DNA of 64,000 nucleotides from Myrica gale. Taxonomy: Eukaryota; Streptophyta; Magnoliopsida; Fagales; Myricaceae. Every line of letters starts with the position of its first letter. Within the stretch, counting starts at the first letter, position 1. The notes below the pieces were generated by a model. It was not told the DNA's origin and ran no database searches. It was given only the letters and a program-made list of their open reading frames with translations. The position numbers and the translations under genes were made by a program. The stretch covers positions 14,580,001-14,644,000 of the forward strand of contig OZ005604.1 in NCBI GenBank assembly GCA_963930655.1. The letters are read 5' to 3'. Below, one piece after another: positions 1 through 11,101 of this stretch.

Positions 1-470
1 GGGTGATGTTCGTTTGGAAGGTTTTTTGTAGAATTTGAAGAATTTTGTGAATTTTTAGGTGATATTCAAAAAAATGAATGATGATGTTTATAGATTTTTT
101 GTTTTTTTTTCGAATTTATTATTATTTGTATTAAAATAATAATATTTTTAATTAAAAAAATCAAAAAAGCAAAATAAAGGGCAAACGTCGGCTGCAGACC
201 CCTAAAACACGTCGGCTGCAGGCAAAAAGTGAGGGGACATGTCAGGCGACATGTCAGGCGGCAGGCAGAAATTTTACAAATTCTAAGTTTGCCTTTGGTT
301 GTTTTTAGTTGTTAGGTTGTGGTGGGGGGTGTTTTAGTCATTCAATATCAACTTTTTAAGGGCAAAAAAGGAAAACAAAATGCCGAATCCTTGATTTTTT
401 CTCAACTCTGCCGAACATAATTTCTTTAGGATTCGATTACTGATTTTTTTTAACAAAACGAACATCACCC
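1..470. mobile_element. MITE-like element with terminal inverted repeats
   Basis: The window opens with GGGTGATGTTCGTTT, and the reverse complement of that string closes the element at about 455-470 (aaacgaacatcaccc). This gives terminal inverted repeats of about 15 bp around a 470-bp AT-rich body with no coding potential. Inside, cgtcggctgcag and acatgtcaggcg each occur twice. The left target duplication would lie outside the window, so the superfamily cannot be fixed. The element may begin a base or more before position 1. Confidence 0.6.
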
Positions 471-860
471 AGGTTACTAATTCAGCGGTACTGAGCTTGT
501 CCAAGAAAGAAAAACAAAGAAGAGTATTCAGCAATGGAGCCCATAGAAGAATACATAATACATGCCTAATAACTAATATTGTGTACGTAGGCTGCTGTCC
601 AAGCCGAAGGCAGCAGAAACTTGTCTCAGTAAAAGCTGAGATTTCGAGCCCAGCAAATATGAGAAATCAGGCTGAAATAATCTTCTAGCTAAGGAGGGAC
701 AATACAATGCGTATGCAGATTGAATATTTACCCTCGTGTGTCGCGACGTATTCTGTCGAAGCCGCGCTCCGCAGCTGCTTAAATATTTAGCAATTACTTG
801 TAACGCAAAGAAACATTTGGAATATTGCAAGGACTTTGTTAGCTTTCATAATTTACTTAA
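471..860. other. Intergenic, nothing recognised
   Basis: Sequence between the left terminal-repeat element and the E6-like upstream region. The short open frames here lack any recognisable motif, and no RNA gene or repeat was seen. Confidence 0.5.
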
Positions 861-1146
861 GTACAGATTAGGGGTCTAATTGGTTAGACATTCTCATGAT
901 CTTCTTCTTTTGCTTTTTCGGTTCTCGATCTTTTCTTTCTTTTCTCGACTGCTTTCCCTTTCAACTGACTCAACCGCTAAGGAAGGAGGGTAGGGTCGGT
1001 CCTCTCCGCCTTAATTTCAGACAGCAAAACAGGTGTCTGTTTTCCTATCTAGAAAAGACAATGCCAAACTTTTGTCAGAGACACTAGGAATCGTGTCCTT
1101 GGACTCCTAGTACAGATTAGGGGTCTAATTGGTTAGACATTCTCAT
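861..1146 (+). repeat. 36-bp direct repeat pair in the E6-like upstream region
   Basis: An identical stretch of about 36 bp (acagattaggggtctaattggttagacattctcat) lies at about 862-896 and again at about 1112-1146. Some 214 bp separate the copies. The second copy ends about 110 bp upstream of the TATA box of the E6-like gene. The repeat is too long for an ordinary transposon target duplication. It could be a duplicated promoter module or the scar of a local rearrangement. Confidence 0.75.
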
Positions 1147-1256
1147 CAATGCACATGCAGCGTTCACTATATGCCATTATTTTCCAACCCCATAATGCTC
1201 GCCTCGCATCAATCAGCGCATTATTATCCGGAGCATTAAGTGCGGAGAACAAGCAA

Positions 1257-1262
1257 TATAAA
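1257..1262 (+). promoter_or_regulatory. TATA box of the E6-like gene
   Basis: TATAAA lies 71 bp upstream of the start codon at 1334. With a usual 25-35 bp spacing it would give a 5' leader of roughly 40-50 nt. Confidence 0.6.
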
Positions 1263-1333
1263 ACGATCACTTGGCCTTATGAGAATTTCAGTACCGACAA
1301 AACTATTTCATTTCCTCCGTTGCTCCTTTCCCA

Positions 1334-2272
1334 ATGGAGTCCTTTGCTAAACCTCTCTCTTTCTTCTTCCTCCTCATGCTCTTCTCCTCTCTCCCAATTC
1401 AAGCCAGAGAGGGCAGGTTCTTCAGCAAGGTCGCCCGTCAAAGTACCAACAACAATATTGTCACAGAGCCCAAAATCCCCCTTAGTGATTCTCCCACACC
1501 CGCACCAGCTCCAGCACCAGCACCTGAAGCAGCAGAAGCACCAACACCAGTAGTCGCGCCGACACCAGCACCAACTCACTCTGCGAGTCAAAATGAATAT
1601 GGTCTTTATGGTCATGGCTCTGGTCAATTCTCTCCCACAGAAGAGACACAAAACACTGCCACCAAGTTTGAAGATGAAATTCTGACTGGAGAACTCAAGG
1701 GTGAAACCTTTGAGACGGGCTACCCGAAAACCAACTTGTACAATCACAATGGCAACACAAACAATGGCTATAGCAGCAGCTACAAAAATAACTATAATGG
1801 CTACACAACCAAGTACAATAGCAAAGGCGACGCAAGCAATTACAACGGCGATGGCTATGTCAACAACTACAATGCCAATGGCTATTCCAACAACTACGAT
1901 GGCAATGGCTACTCCAACAACTACGTTAATGGCAATGGCTTCTCCAACACTTACAACAGCAACGGATACCAGAGTGAGAGGCAAGGGATGAGCGACACGA
2001 GGTTCTTGGAGAACGGCAAGTATTATGTTGATGCTAAAAATGAGAACCATAATCTTAATAAGCAAGGAATGAGCGACACGAGGTTCTTGGAGAACGGCAG
2101 GTATTATGTTGATGTTAAAAATGAGAACAACAATCTTAATGGGTATGAGTCAGGGAGGGGGACCAGTAACAACGAAGGTTACTACGGAAATAACCTTTAT
2201 GCCAACGAGTTCAACTCCATGGAAGAGTATGAGAAGCAGGAGGAGAGCCAAGAGGATCAGTTTGTGCCATAA
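1334..2272 (+). CDS. Protein E6-like, secreted Asn/Gly/Tyr-rich protein
   Basis: An intact single-exon frame of 312 codons. Residues 1-24 form a signal peptide: a short N-terminus, a Phe/Leu-rich hydrophobic core, and small residues before the likely cleavage site near QAR. A Pro/Ala-rich segment follows (about residues 52-80, PTPAPAPAPAP type). Then comes a low-complexity region of Asn-Gly-Tyr repeats (NGYSNNY-like, about 140-215). Two 27-residue repeats begin at residues 217 and 244, each carrying GMSDTRFLENGKYYVD. The C-terminus is acidic and rich in Glu/Gln. This order matches the plant E6 family first described from cotton fibre. E6 proteins are secreted and probably associated with the cell wall; their molecular function is unknown. 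The ATG is the first in frame after the TATA box, and the signal peptide supports it. Family assignment rests on the GMSDTRFLENGKYY motif and overall composition. Confidence 0.88.
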   Translation: MESFAKPLSFFFLLMLFSSLPIQAREGRFFSKVARQSTNNNIVTEPKIPLSDSPTPAPAPAPAPEAAEAPTPVVAPTPAPTHSASQNEYGLYGHGSGQFSPTEETQNTATKFEDEILTGELKGETFETGYPKTNLYNHNGNTNNGYSSSYKNNYNGYTTKYNSKGDASNYNGDGYVNNYNANGYSNNYDGNGYSNNYVNGNGFSNTYNSNGYQSERQGMSDTRFLENGKYYVDAKNENHNLNKQGMSDTRFLENGRYYVDVKNENNNLNGYESGRGTSNNEGYYGNNLYANEFNSMEEYEKQEESQEDQFVP

Positions 2273-2860
2273 AGTATTTGTCCATGAGCACCATTGTTTG
2301 TGTGTGTGTGGGCGTGAGAGAGAGAGAAAGGGAACTGTTTGTCTATTTAAGGAGGAAAAACAGTTGTCATCTTCTAGTTTTATTTTTTCTGTTTGCACAA
2401 ATTTTGTTCCTCGCAGAATTGCCAAGGGATGGAATATTATTAGGGTAAATACTCTGCTAAAATATTTTTGTAAACGGTGTTTTTGCTTTCGTTGAAGCCT
2501 GAACTGATCCACTGAGTTCGCCTAGCATTTAACACAGACGTCAGTAGTACTGGATACGCCTGGCCCATATTATAAGCACCAAAATATCTCAGACAGAGGC
2601 CTGTTCTGTTTATTCATATGGAGAACACTTCCAAAGAAGAAAATTAATGCGCTGCTGCCGACGGTGGATGAGGGGGCCGAACAATTATTATGACAATTAA
2701 TTTATCTTCGTATTGGAACATCCTTTCATTATGTATTAATGAAGTGCTTGTTTAGAAAGAAAGAAAAAACAAAAAGAACAATTGAAATGTAACGAGCTCT
2801 GCCGTAGCAATTCATTTCTTCTATTTCTATTTCTCTACAAATACTCTCTGCTCACCATTC
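2273..2860 (+). other. E6-like 3' flank and intergenic sequence
   Basis: The first roughly 200 bp after the stop codon probably hold the 3' UTR (a GT/GA-rich stretch, then T-rich sequence). No further gene is recognised up to the Copia remnant. The last part may be the end of a decayed LTR belonging to that remnant. Confidence 0.45.
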
Positions 2861-2875
2861 ATTTAAAATCTTCAA

Positions 2876-3251
2876 TTGATATCAGAGCGGGTTTAGCAAT
2901 TTTATTTGGGCGTTTGTTGTGTTTAAAGCTTGAAGCTGATGGCGTCACCTACTATGAGTTTTTGATGGAGAGAGCTATGAGTTTTTGAAGGTGAAATGCA
3001 GACTTTGCTGCTGTCTAAAGGGCAGTGGACTAACAAAGGTTTTGGTAAACCTGATGATTAGGGTCAACTTAGATGCAGGAAAGGAGAAACTTGAAGCAAA
3101 TAAAAGGAAAGATGCCAAAACACTGTGGAAGTTGCAGAATGGGGTTTCGTCTGCTATTTTTCGAGCCAACACGTCCAAGCAAGCTTGGGTGATTTTGCAA
3201 AGGGAATTTCAAGGAGATCACAAGGCCATTGCAGAATGGAGTTTTAGATAG
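2876..3251 (+). pseudogene. Copia-type retrotransposon remnant: primer site and gag fragment
   Basis: At about 2878-2892 the sequence attgatatcagagcg resembles the tRNA-Met primer-binding site that follows a 5' LTR. About 100 bp later, frame 2985-3251 encodes a short piece of gag (UBN2 type), recognisable from DAKTLWKLQNGVSSAIF and SKQAWVILQREFQGDHK. Copia gag proteins carry equivalent strings (SKEAWEILQKEFQGD). The start is degenerate and nothing of protease, integrase or reverse transcriptase follows, so this is a dead 5' fragment. Confidence 0.7.
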
Positions 3252-3259
3252 ATAACGCA

Positions 3260-4027
3260 TGTATGTATCAATTTTTTCTAAGAAAAGTTAAAGATTTTAA
3301 TTTGTGTGCATTTTTAAGGGTTAGACGGGTTATTTCAACTTTTTGTTGGGAGCATGGGTCCTAAAACGAAAGAGACAATGAACCAAGGTACATTAAGCAT
3401 AAAGGCCCCAAATGTTCTTTAGCCGCGTGAGCAGGGAGGGTAGGTGCTGATTGAGAGAGAGGTAATCGAGGTATGCGCGGGCACGAACGCAAGATTAGCC
3501 AGATGGGCAACAGTCGGAGCCACCCTAAAACCAAACAAGAAGTGTGAGGAAGGCAGTAGTGGCCATCAAAGTGCAAAAAGAAAGGGTCGCCGGGCCCTGA
3601 ACTGGGAAGCTCATGAGATAGAAGGAAGATGCCAAACACTTGGATCGGTTGGATTTGTAAATAGAAGCCACATGTCCGGCCTTGATTGCAAGCCCATCTG
3701 AAATATTGACGAAGAAGGGGAAATAAGGCAGAGATGAAGAAGGTAAAAGAAGTTGTATATAACGGAACCATATATCATATATGTTGTACATTCTGTGCTA
3801 TGCATGCTTCAAAGAACACTTCATGATGGCATAATATGAAATATGAAATATGAAATATGAAATATGAAAATCTGTCTTACTTCTTTTTATTTTAATCAAG
3901 AATACTGTAGTTATGGTTTCCCCTCTATGAGAATATTTTTTTATTTTAATAATTGATCAATCCTTCCACCACAAAAATAATTATAGATAAAGCTATGACT
4001 CCTAGAACCCTTTATATATAACCGGAA
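3260..4027. other. Intergenic with a heptamer microsatellite
   Basis: No gene is recognised. A short tandem array of ATATGAA units, about five copies, occupies roughly 3834-3868. Open frames of 85-136 codons between 3361 and 3805 on both strands lack recognisable motifs and a supporting gene structure. Confidence 0.5.
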
Positions 4028-4419
4028 GGAAAATACACTTTTCACCCACGAACTAGCACGTGTTTTGTACTTTGAGCCCTAAACTACCATGTTTGAGGGA
4101 TTGCACTCATAAACTGTAAATCTCTAACGCAGTACACCCTCCGTCTTTTTTTTGTCAAATTAGACGAAATTTGAATTTTGTTTAATATGAAATGCCCATT
4201 GTGCAATTAAAAAAGTCAAATAGCAAGTAACATTTAAGGGCATAATTGTTTTATATATAAATAGTCAATTTTCATCCCATTTGATAGAAAAAAATATATA
4301 AGGATGATACAATGTATTAGGGATGGGTAGTTTGTAGGTGCAATAATTCAAACGTGATAGTTTATTGTGTAAGGTGCAAAACCTATGATAGTTCGTTGAT
4401 AAAAAGTGTATTTTTTTCC
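4028..4419. mobile_element. MITE with long terminal inverted repeats
   Basis: The left end reads GGAAAATACACTTTTCACCC and the right end, reverse complemented, reads GGAAAAAAATACACTTTTTA. Similarity between the arms continues inward for roughly 90-100 bp: both arms read through gaacta, gttttg and cactac/caaact motifs about meeting behaviour of the two ends. The body is non-coding. Long terminal repeats with the ATACACTTT motif also occur in the element at 57229-57721, so the two are probably related, most likely Mutator-type MITEs. The superfamily is inferred. Confidence 0.65.
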
Positions 4420-6087
4420 TATAACTAGATAGGTATCAAAGTTATTATCTTTACTACTACAATGAACCCATAGAAGAGAGATTTTCTTCTCTATTAATGT
4501 TTATTGAATGCCTATTATTCTACCGGAGATGTATATATGGGAATACAAGGAATAAAGTATGATAAAGAATTCAAATGTAAAACCACGTTGTATGTACAAT
4601 CCTAGACAAGAGTATTGTCATAACACACACTCCACTAACATTGGCAGTGTAAGAATAATGTCCTAAAAATCATTTATCTGAATCATAGTTATTTAGATGT
4701 CACATGTTTATATTTAATTATTGGGAAATATGATGTGACATAAGATGGTACATAGATAATATTGAGTGACTTTGTTGAAAAATTATGTCAATGATTAATT
4801 AATCAAAGAAGGGAAGTATGAATCTTTGGTTCCTTGTTCACTTGATGTTTTTTCTAGACCAAGGTATATATTAATGTACGATAGGTCTACACTCGTTGTG
4901 CTTCTATTTAATAGGATGATGGATTTATTCATTGAGGTAGTGACGTTAAGCAAACGAGTGGGTGCAATGTAAGAGTACATACACTAAACGAGATCAAATA
5001 TGAATACCTTCTGGAAGTGATCACTGATGTTGAGAAAATATTCAACACAATTGGTTTATTGTATCCTTAGACCTGAGAGGTTTATACGGATTTATTTATT
5101 ATGTATTTGTGGTTTGTCTTAGTCATTTGATGATGATCTTTCTAGGTCAAAGATTCCAGATAATGTTGAATTTTTTATATAATAAATGAGTTTGTATAAA
5201 TGCTCAATAAGGAATCCACCAGTCTCTTGATGAGGCAGGATATTCGATATATCTGTATAGGGTTGGACTAAAAAAGAATCCATTGGCCAATGGTATTTTA
5301 TGAAAATATTTTTTGAAATTAATATATATACACACATATTTATTTGTGAAATTGTTTTGGAAACAATTGATAGTCCAACGAGTTACAGATTGTGAATTAA
5401 GAATTATATGAGTTAAGGACTTAATCGGTGATATAATTCTGGTCATATTGATTCATATGAAATATAGTATGGTGGAAGGATAAATAAACAAAAAATTGTT
5501 AGCAAAAGGAATTTCACAAATCAATCTCAAATACTGGGGGTAAATTATGATATGTTAATGGACATGATCACAATTAGTAGAAGCTTAAAATTTAGAATAA
5601 AAGAATATAAGGTAATTGATGGAAAAAAAAAGTTTTCCATGTGATTCTACAGCCGAGATTAATTACATGCATGATTGATCAACTTCTGGTATTGACTTTC
5701 AAGTGTAGAAGTTGTCATAGTAATATAAGGATGAGTCTCAAGATCAAATTCATAGGGACAATGTGGCTTATGCAAGCATTAAAAATTATTTGTAACGAAA
5801 GAGATCAAGCTATAAAAAATAGAAAAGTTTTTTAGACTTTGGTAAGCACAAAGATGGATTTACAGAAATGTTGAATTAATAATGTGTTGTCTATTTACAA
5901 ACGAAGGGTGGGATGGATGAAGATCAAATTTATGAATTGATTTTTGAGTTATATATTTCGTTTATGAATGACAAACTAAAAAATGGAAGACACTGAATTT
6001 AGAAATGGACAAATTCAAGATATTTTAAAAATAATTTGCAGAAAATGAACAACGTGCTAAGAGACAATAACTCAAACACTTAAGTTT
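4420..6087. other. AT-rich intergenic, no gene recognised
   Basis: Strongly AT-rich sequence with only short frames (60-80 codons) and no conserved motif. It may be decayed transposon sequence, but I could not place it. Confidence 0.45.
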
Positions 6088-7041
6088 CAAATTTCACAGA
6101 TTATTGTTGTATAATACTCAACTTTCTCCTCATACAATCGTTTACACATTCATATAAATAATGATTGAAAAATATAACAATCTAACCATAAATTTTTAAT
6201 GTATCCAAAGTTTGTTACAAGATTATATAGCAAATTTAAACAATGAAGGAAAACCAATAGAGTCTTATATCAAATTTAAGTATCAATTGTGCCTTAACGT
6301 TTACAATAGATCAAGTTTTAGAAGAAAACTCAATTTTTTAAGATGTAAAAGGCAATAAAACAAACAAGTATAGGAAATGAAAAAAAAAATAAAAAAATAT
6401 TAAGGTATCCAGCTCAATCTGATTCTGGGTTATTCCTTGAACTTTGGGCTTAGATATTTAGCCTATCAAATCTTAATCAAACTATCTAAACATCGTAGAA
6501 CCAGAAAAATAGAATAAAAGAAAATGAAGATGGAAGAACACAAATTGTCCTCTGCCGGTTCTTGCTTTTTGCATGAGAAATGAGTTTTTTCTCCCAATGA
6601 TTTCTCATCTCATATGTTGCTTGAGACTCCTCCGCATATAGGCTCCCTTCGTAACTGACTTCCCATCCTCGCTCGCACCACAAAATCTGCTCACAATGCT
6701 CAATTCAATTGGTATATTTTTGTCTTTCAAAAATGCCCTGCAGTAAATAAACGCAAGTGCTCATCATTTTAAAGGCAAAGATGAAATATTAAACTTAATA
6801 TGGCTGAGCCATGTGAATGTCACGTTTATTCTGTTACAACCAGTTGCATTTTAAATCTTTTTAACTATATAATGTCAGTTGTAATCAATTTAGCTCAAAT
6901 ACTATAATCGGATACATAATTAAGTCCTTAGTTTATTTTTGGTTAAAAAATTTACTCATTTAAGCTACTTAATTATGCATATTTAAGAATTTGTCAATGT
7001 TACTCTAATTGGGTTGAATATTTTTGTCTGTCTTAAACTTC
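6088..7041. repeat. Dispersed repeat A, copy 1 (interrupted)
   Basis: 6088-6430 matches 11102-11450, and 6885-7041 matches 11455-11606, at roughly 85-90 percent by eye. Shared strings include ttgttgtataatactcaa, gattgaaaaatataacaatc and tgcatatttaa. Copy 1 carries about 450 bp (6432-6884) that copy 2 lacks, so it holds an insertion or copy 2 a deletion. No coding potential or termini were found. Probably a decayed transposon family. Confidence 0.65.
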
Positions 7042-8542
7042 ATTTGATGAAATGTAACATTGTAGATGGAAAACAATGAAATTAAGACAGTTGTTACGGA
7101 ACCAGCTAAAACTGTTATCGATGTTAGTGCTATAATATTGGAAGATATCAAACACGGATGCTTCATACCTTAGGAGCCTTAAGTTAATAGAGCTTATGAA
7201 AGCTAAGTGTACATTATTAATATTCCCTATGGAGGTGATCAAAATTGCATAAACCAAATAAGAATGAGGCCTATGGCTTTCTTCAAATTATGCATCCAAA
7301 GAGAAACAAGTAGCATCTTCATCTAAATGGTCACATTAAAAAAAACTACAAGTGATAGAGATGAAAGTTATGTGATACTGAGAGATAAACTTGGAGTTCA
7401 ATTATTATGCTGAGGAGTATTATACTGATGAGTGTTGAACGACAGCTAGGATTAAGTCTTCACAATCCAAAGGTCTAGAACGCATCACATCAATTAAAAT
7501 GAAATTACCCGGATAACCATTTTAACCGATTCGTTTTGTAATATGACCCGTTTTGTAGCAATTTTGAGTTCCCAAGTTTCTCATTCAAGGTACCAGATTA
7601 CCCGCGCCAGCTCCCACACAGTCACCCAGCTCTGTCGCGCCCAAATCCGTCGCCCAGCCCCCCGTTGCCCAACCCCTGTAAGTCTGGTTTCTAACTGTAG
7701 AGATTCACGAAGCACTAATAACACACATGGTATCCATATATGGTAGGATGCAGAAGAGTTCAGCTCAATCGAGTATTGGGCATTCGAATTTTTCACAAGT
7801 TTAAATTAGACCTTCTTGTTCGAATCCCAAAAACCTGGTACTAGAACAACTCAAATTTACTTTTGTAGTAACATCTCAATTGGTTGGTGTGTAACATGAT
7901 TCTCCTTGCTCCCGGAAGGGAAGGGAAATGGGGGAATATAAACCATCTTTGTGCTAGACACAACCTTAGTTAGCCCTACTCATTCTTGTTGTGTCTTAGT
8001 TGAGCTCATGCTTGTTAACTGGCCTAAATGTATCCCAATATAAACATGGGGTAAACTCATAGTTAACCCCATATCTTTGGGGCAAAATCAAGTTACTACC
8101 CTATTTTTCAAACCAACAATTTGAGACCCCTATGCTTCAAAATCACTCAATCCTCGCCCCTCATTTAAATTCACCGTCAAATGAGATGGTTTTTTGTGCA
8201 CGTGCGTCTCATGTGCGTCTTCTCCACCTAAATTGACGAATCTGCCCTCAGTAGTTGCCCTTCTCTTGTTCGCGCCCCTTTTGTTGTTTCACATCTATCT
8301 CACCAACGTACTCAAAAGCCATATCGTTGGACCCCCCACCCTCCAGAGATGTGATCCCCCAAGTCACACGTGCCTCTCACCTTTTAAGTCCTCCCTCACA
8401 TGTGCACGTGCAACTCCATGAAAGGAGAACACTTGCTTTCAGTGCTTCAAAGGGCGAGACATGAATGGAAGCTCTTGCTTATCGTATATCCCCATCAAAA
8501 ATTCTATGAGCATCTGAGTCGTGCGAGAGAAATCTGAAACAT
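7042..8542. other. Intergenic, nothing firmly recognised
   Basis: No gene is supported. The last few hundred bases are C/T-rich and lead without obvious break into the bHLH-like fragment. They may be captured 5' flank or leader of that gene, but this cannot be shown here. Confidence 0.4.
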
Positions 8543-9017
8543 ATGTTGTGTGGGGTCCAGAACTCTCAGATGCACCACCACCAGCACCCTCACGTCCAGA
8601 ACTCTCACTTCGACCCCTCCTCCCATGACAACTTCTTAAAGCAAATGTTTTCCAACATCCCTCCTCCTTCCTGTTCCTGGTTCGACCTCAACAATCCTGC
8701 CAAGGGCCCCGCCTGGGACCTCAAGCCCAGAGACCTCTCCGACGAAACGACGTCGTCCAACCCTGACAAAAATAATGTTGGTTTCCAGTTTGACGACTCC
8801 GCCAACCTCGCCTCCAAGCTCCGCAACCACCAGATTAGCGGCTCGGCAAAGTCGGCGGCTGCGGTGATTCTCCAGTTGCAGCTCTTTATGTCCAGGGGCC
8901 TGGCCGGAGCTGGTGCCGGCGCCAGCGTAGGGGAGTCAGGGCTCATGCAGATGCCACTATCCTTGGGGTCCGGAGACGACATCGTTGATGGATCGTCGTC
9001 CTTCAAATCTCCCAATC
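8543..9017 (+). pseudogene. bHLH transcription factor fragment (LRL/UNE12-like N-terminus)
   Basis: The frame opens with MLCGVQNSQMHHHQHPHVQ and continues with SHFDPSSHDNFLKQM, RDLSDETTSSNPD, LASKLRNHQISG, LQLFMSRGLAG and MPLSLGSGDDIVDGSSSFKSPN. These strings are typical of the N-terminal half of the plant bHLH66/69/82 (LRL) and related proteins. About 157 residues are present, then similarity stops abruptly near 9017. The DNA-binding basic helix-loop-helix region that should follow is absent. The sequence beyond runs into unrelated short repeats and an antisense PB1 fragment. I call it a truncated gene copy. Family identification is from memory of conserved strings. Confidence 0.75.
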
Positions 9018-9023
9018 TGGTCA

Positions 9024-9101
9024 GTTATTATTGTTGGGAATGAAAAGAAATGGAAACCGTCTTGTGGGAGTTATTTTTGTTGGGAATGAAAAGAAATGGA
9101 A
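9024..9101 (+). repeat. 47-bp tandem direct repeat
   Basis: The string ttgttgggaatgaaaagaaatggaaac occurs twice, starting about 47 bp apart, exactly where bHLH similarity ends. It may mark the junction between two joined gene fragments. Confidence 0.6.
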
Positions 9102-9126
9102 ACATTCACCCAAGTCGGGGCCCGAG

Positions 9127-9414
9127 TTAGTGGAACCGAGAGGGATTAATGGCGGCAATCGTTATGCTGCATGCGACTCTTTTCAAGTATATTTGCTCGA
9201 TGAGATTAGCGAGGTCCTCATCGTAGGTGATGGATACCAGAGCATCAAGGTCCTCCGTAGGCAATTGGCAAAAGAAGGCTTTCATGCATATTGGAGGCTC
9301 ATCTCTTTGCATCCAAGCGCATTGATGCTCATCTATTTTTATGTTGTTTTGCAATATATGACGTCGTGTGTCAATATAGGTGAACTGAGGAGGTAGTGTT
9401 TGCAGTCTGTCCAT
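9127..9414 (-). pseudogene. PB1-domain protein fragment
   Basis: The minus-strand frame contains CQLPTEDLDALVSITYDEDL followed by ANLIEQI. This matches the acidic second half (OPCA-type motif) of plant PB1 domains, where LPxEDLDALVSVTxDEDL is characteristic. Only this part is recognisable; the N-terminal part of the domain and the rest of the protein are missing. The fragment lies opposite in strand to the neighbouring bHLH and phosphatase fragments, so it is not an exon of either. Confidence 0.65.
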
Positions 9415-9525
9415 TTCTCTGCTAGGATTTCATTTGTTTTATTGCTTTCTGCAGGTTCATTGAATTAAAGATGAACAAAGAAACAGAGCATACATTATTT
9501 AACAACGTTTCTTTTATGTTTTCAG

Positions 9526-9971
9526 TATCGCATCTCAAATATACACTACCATGTAACAAGTGGTGACTGTTACCCTGTACCAGACAAATCAGCACCTGTG
9601 TACATAACAGTTGGAGATGGAGGAAATCAGGAAGGTCTTGCTAGAATGTGAGTTGAACTGCATGATTCGGTAAATTCATCTCCCTCAGTGGTAGTGATGG
9701 ATCATAAAGAACAGTCAACTTCTTCCTCTTCTAGTCAGCTAGAGAGATCCTTACTGTTCTCCTAGTAATCGAGTCATGTTTAACAATTGTTGGTTGGTGC
9801 TGCAAGTTTGTAGACCCACAACCAGATTATTTTGCATTCAAAGAAGCTATTTATGGACATCCTACATTGGATATTAAAAACAATACACATGCGTTATACC
9901 ATTGGAATCGTAATGAAGATGGGAAAAAACTAGCAACTCACTCATTCTTATTGCACAATCAGTACTGGTAA
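9526..9971 (+). pseudogene. Purple acid phosphatase C-terminal fragment
   Basis: Two blocks read as the end of a plant purple acid phosphatase. Block one (9526-9647) follows a splice-acceptor-like ttttcag and encodes [20 protein letters not shown] then [17 protein letters not shown]. Block two (about 9807-9968) encodes FVDPQPDYFAFKEA, then HALYHWNRNEDGKK and HNQYW, ending in TAA at 9969-9971. The blocks are separated by an intron-like stretch starting gtgagt. The N-terminal domain and most metal ligands are missing. [13 protein letters not shown] and HALYHWNRN are hallmark strings of the plant family. The retained splice-like signals suggest a DNA-level copy, not a retrocopy. Confidence 0.8.
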
Positions 9972-10446
9972 CGTCCTACTCCGCTGACCTCGGCCATATC
10001 CTCGGAGACCACTTGGAAAATGCCACGAAACCACCACTAACTCACGACGAACTCGTTTTGATAGTGTTACTTCACTCTTCCCACTTGCATCAACAAATTT
10101 CACGGTCAATCTACGCTTGTACTCTTATCGGGATTCGTACGAGCTTCGATCGAGAAAATTATTTATCAGAAGTCTGTTAATTTTTTTTTATTTCTCTGAG
10201 GTTTACCACCGTCATTGTTCTTAACGTCTTGAAAAAAATAATGCAAGCATCATGATAACTGAATCTTTGACTGCTTAGCAGTTTAGGATGGCTAGTGCAT
10301 CGGAGACTATGTGAACAAACGTATGGGGCATAGCAGTATCAAAAGCTATGAATCTATACTTACACTTCCATCTGTTCTTTTTTTTTCTTTCTTTTGTATT
10401 CCAATATCTCTGCTATGGTTCTTCACGGACAAGTTACTAATACTAA
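9972..10446. other. Unassigned spacer between gene fragments
   Basis: No gene or repeat is recognised between the phosphatase fragment and the first MATE fragment. Confidence 0.4.
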
Positions 10447-10850
10447 TAGGCTAAGATCGTTCATTATCCATTGTAGTGCACAAATACTCACTATGGTTAA
10501 TCTCTGGCCTGTTCTCATACACTATACTTCAATCACTAATTCGCTACTTTCATGTGCAAAGCTTGATCATTCCGATGCACTTTACTTCATGTGCAATTCT
10601 ATGTCTTCGTATACCTCCTTGTTGGGCTCTAATTTTAAAGTGGATTTGAGAAGCACTGTAGTTGCATTAGCCATTCGTTTATCATATTGGTTGAATGTTT
10701 TCTTGCCTAGATTATACATGAAGTGCTCTTCTGCTTGTGAAAGAACTCGTGTCGAGTTCTCAAAGGATGTATTCTTGAGCATGAATGAGTTTTTTCGCCT
10801 TGCAATTCCTTTTGCCGGCATGGTTTGGTAAGCTCCTTTTCTGGAATTAC
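10447..10850 (+). pseudogene. MATE/DTX transporter fragment, copy 1
   Basis: Conceptual translation gives LSYWLNVFLPRLYMKCSSAC, then SKDVFLSMNEFFRLAIPFAG. This matches the conserved middle of plant MATE (DETOXIFICATION) efflux carriers, where SYWLNVxLLGLYMKYSSxCEKTR and EFFRFAIPSAxM are typical. The first half needs a different frame, showing at least one frameshift, and the protein ends are absent. It shares clear nucleotide similarity with 11611-11895. Confidence 0.75.
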
Positions 10851-11101
10851 TATCAGATGTTTTCAATAGAATGTTTAACCAGACTTATTTGGAAATCCCA
10901 GGCCTCAAAAGTAAGAGAGAGGATATTTGAAGGAGATTCAGGGCTTAGAGTTCAGACTCGAGTGAATTAAATCGACAAAGCATTATGCTCATGAGCCGAT
11001 TCCACGGACTTATCTTGACAGACACTAACCATCCATGGTTTACTGATTCTTTTTTTTTTGTTTCTCCGGTTCGACTTTGGCTGGTATTGTGGATTCTTAT
11101 A
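10851..11101. other. Unassigned sequence
   Basis: It follows the first MATE fragment and precedes repeat A copy 2. Short open frames exist, but no family is recognised. Confidence 0.35.

Noticed and set aside
1277-2065. A 262-codon minus-strand open frame rich in Val, Ile and Ala
   Set aside because: It lies antisense to the E6-like gene and mirrors the Asn/Tyr/Gly repeat codons. It has no recognisable motif, so it is a shadow of the real gene.
3361-3771. A 136-codon minus-strand open frame with apolar stretches
   Set aside because: No family recognised, no intron signals or leader, and competing frames on the other strand; unsupported.
8605-9015. A 136-codon minus-strand open frame
   Set aside because: It is antisense to the bHLH fragment, whose sense translation matches a known family.
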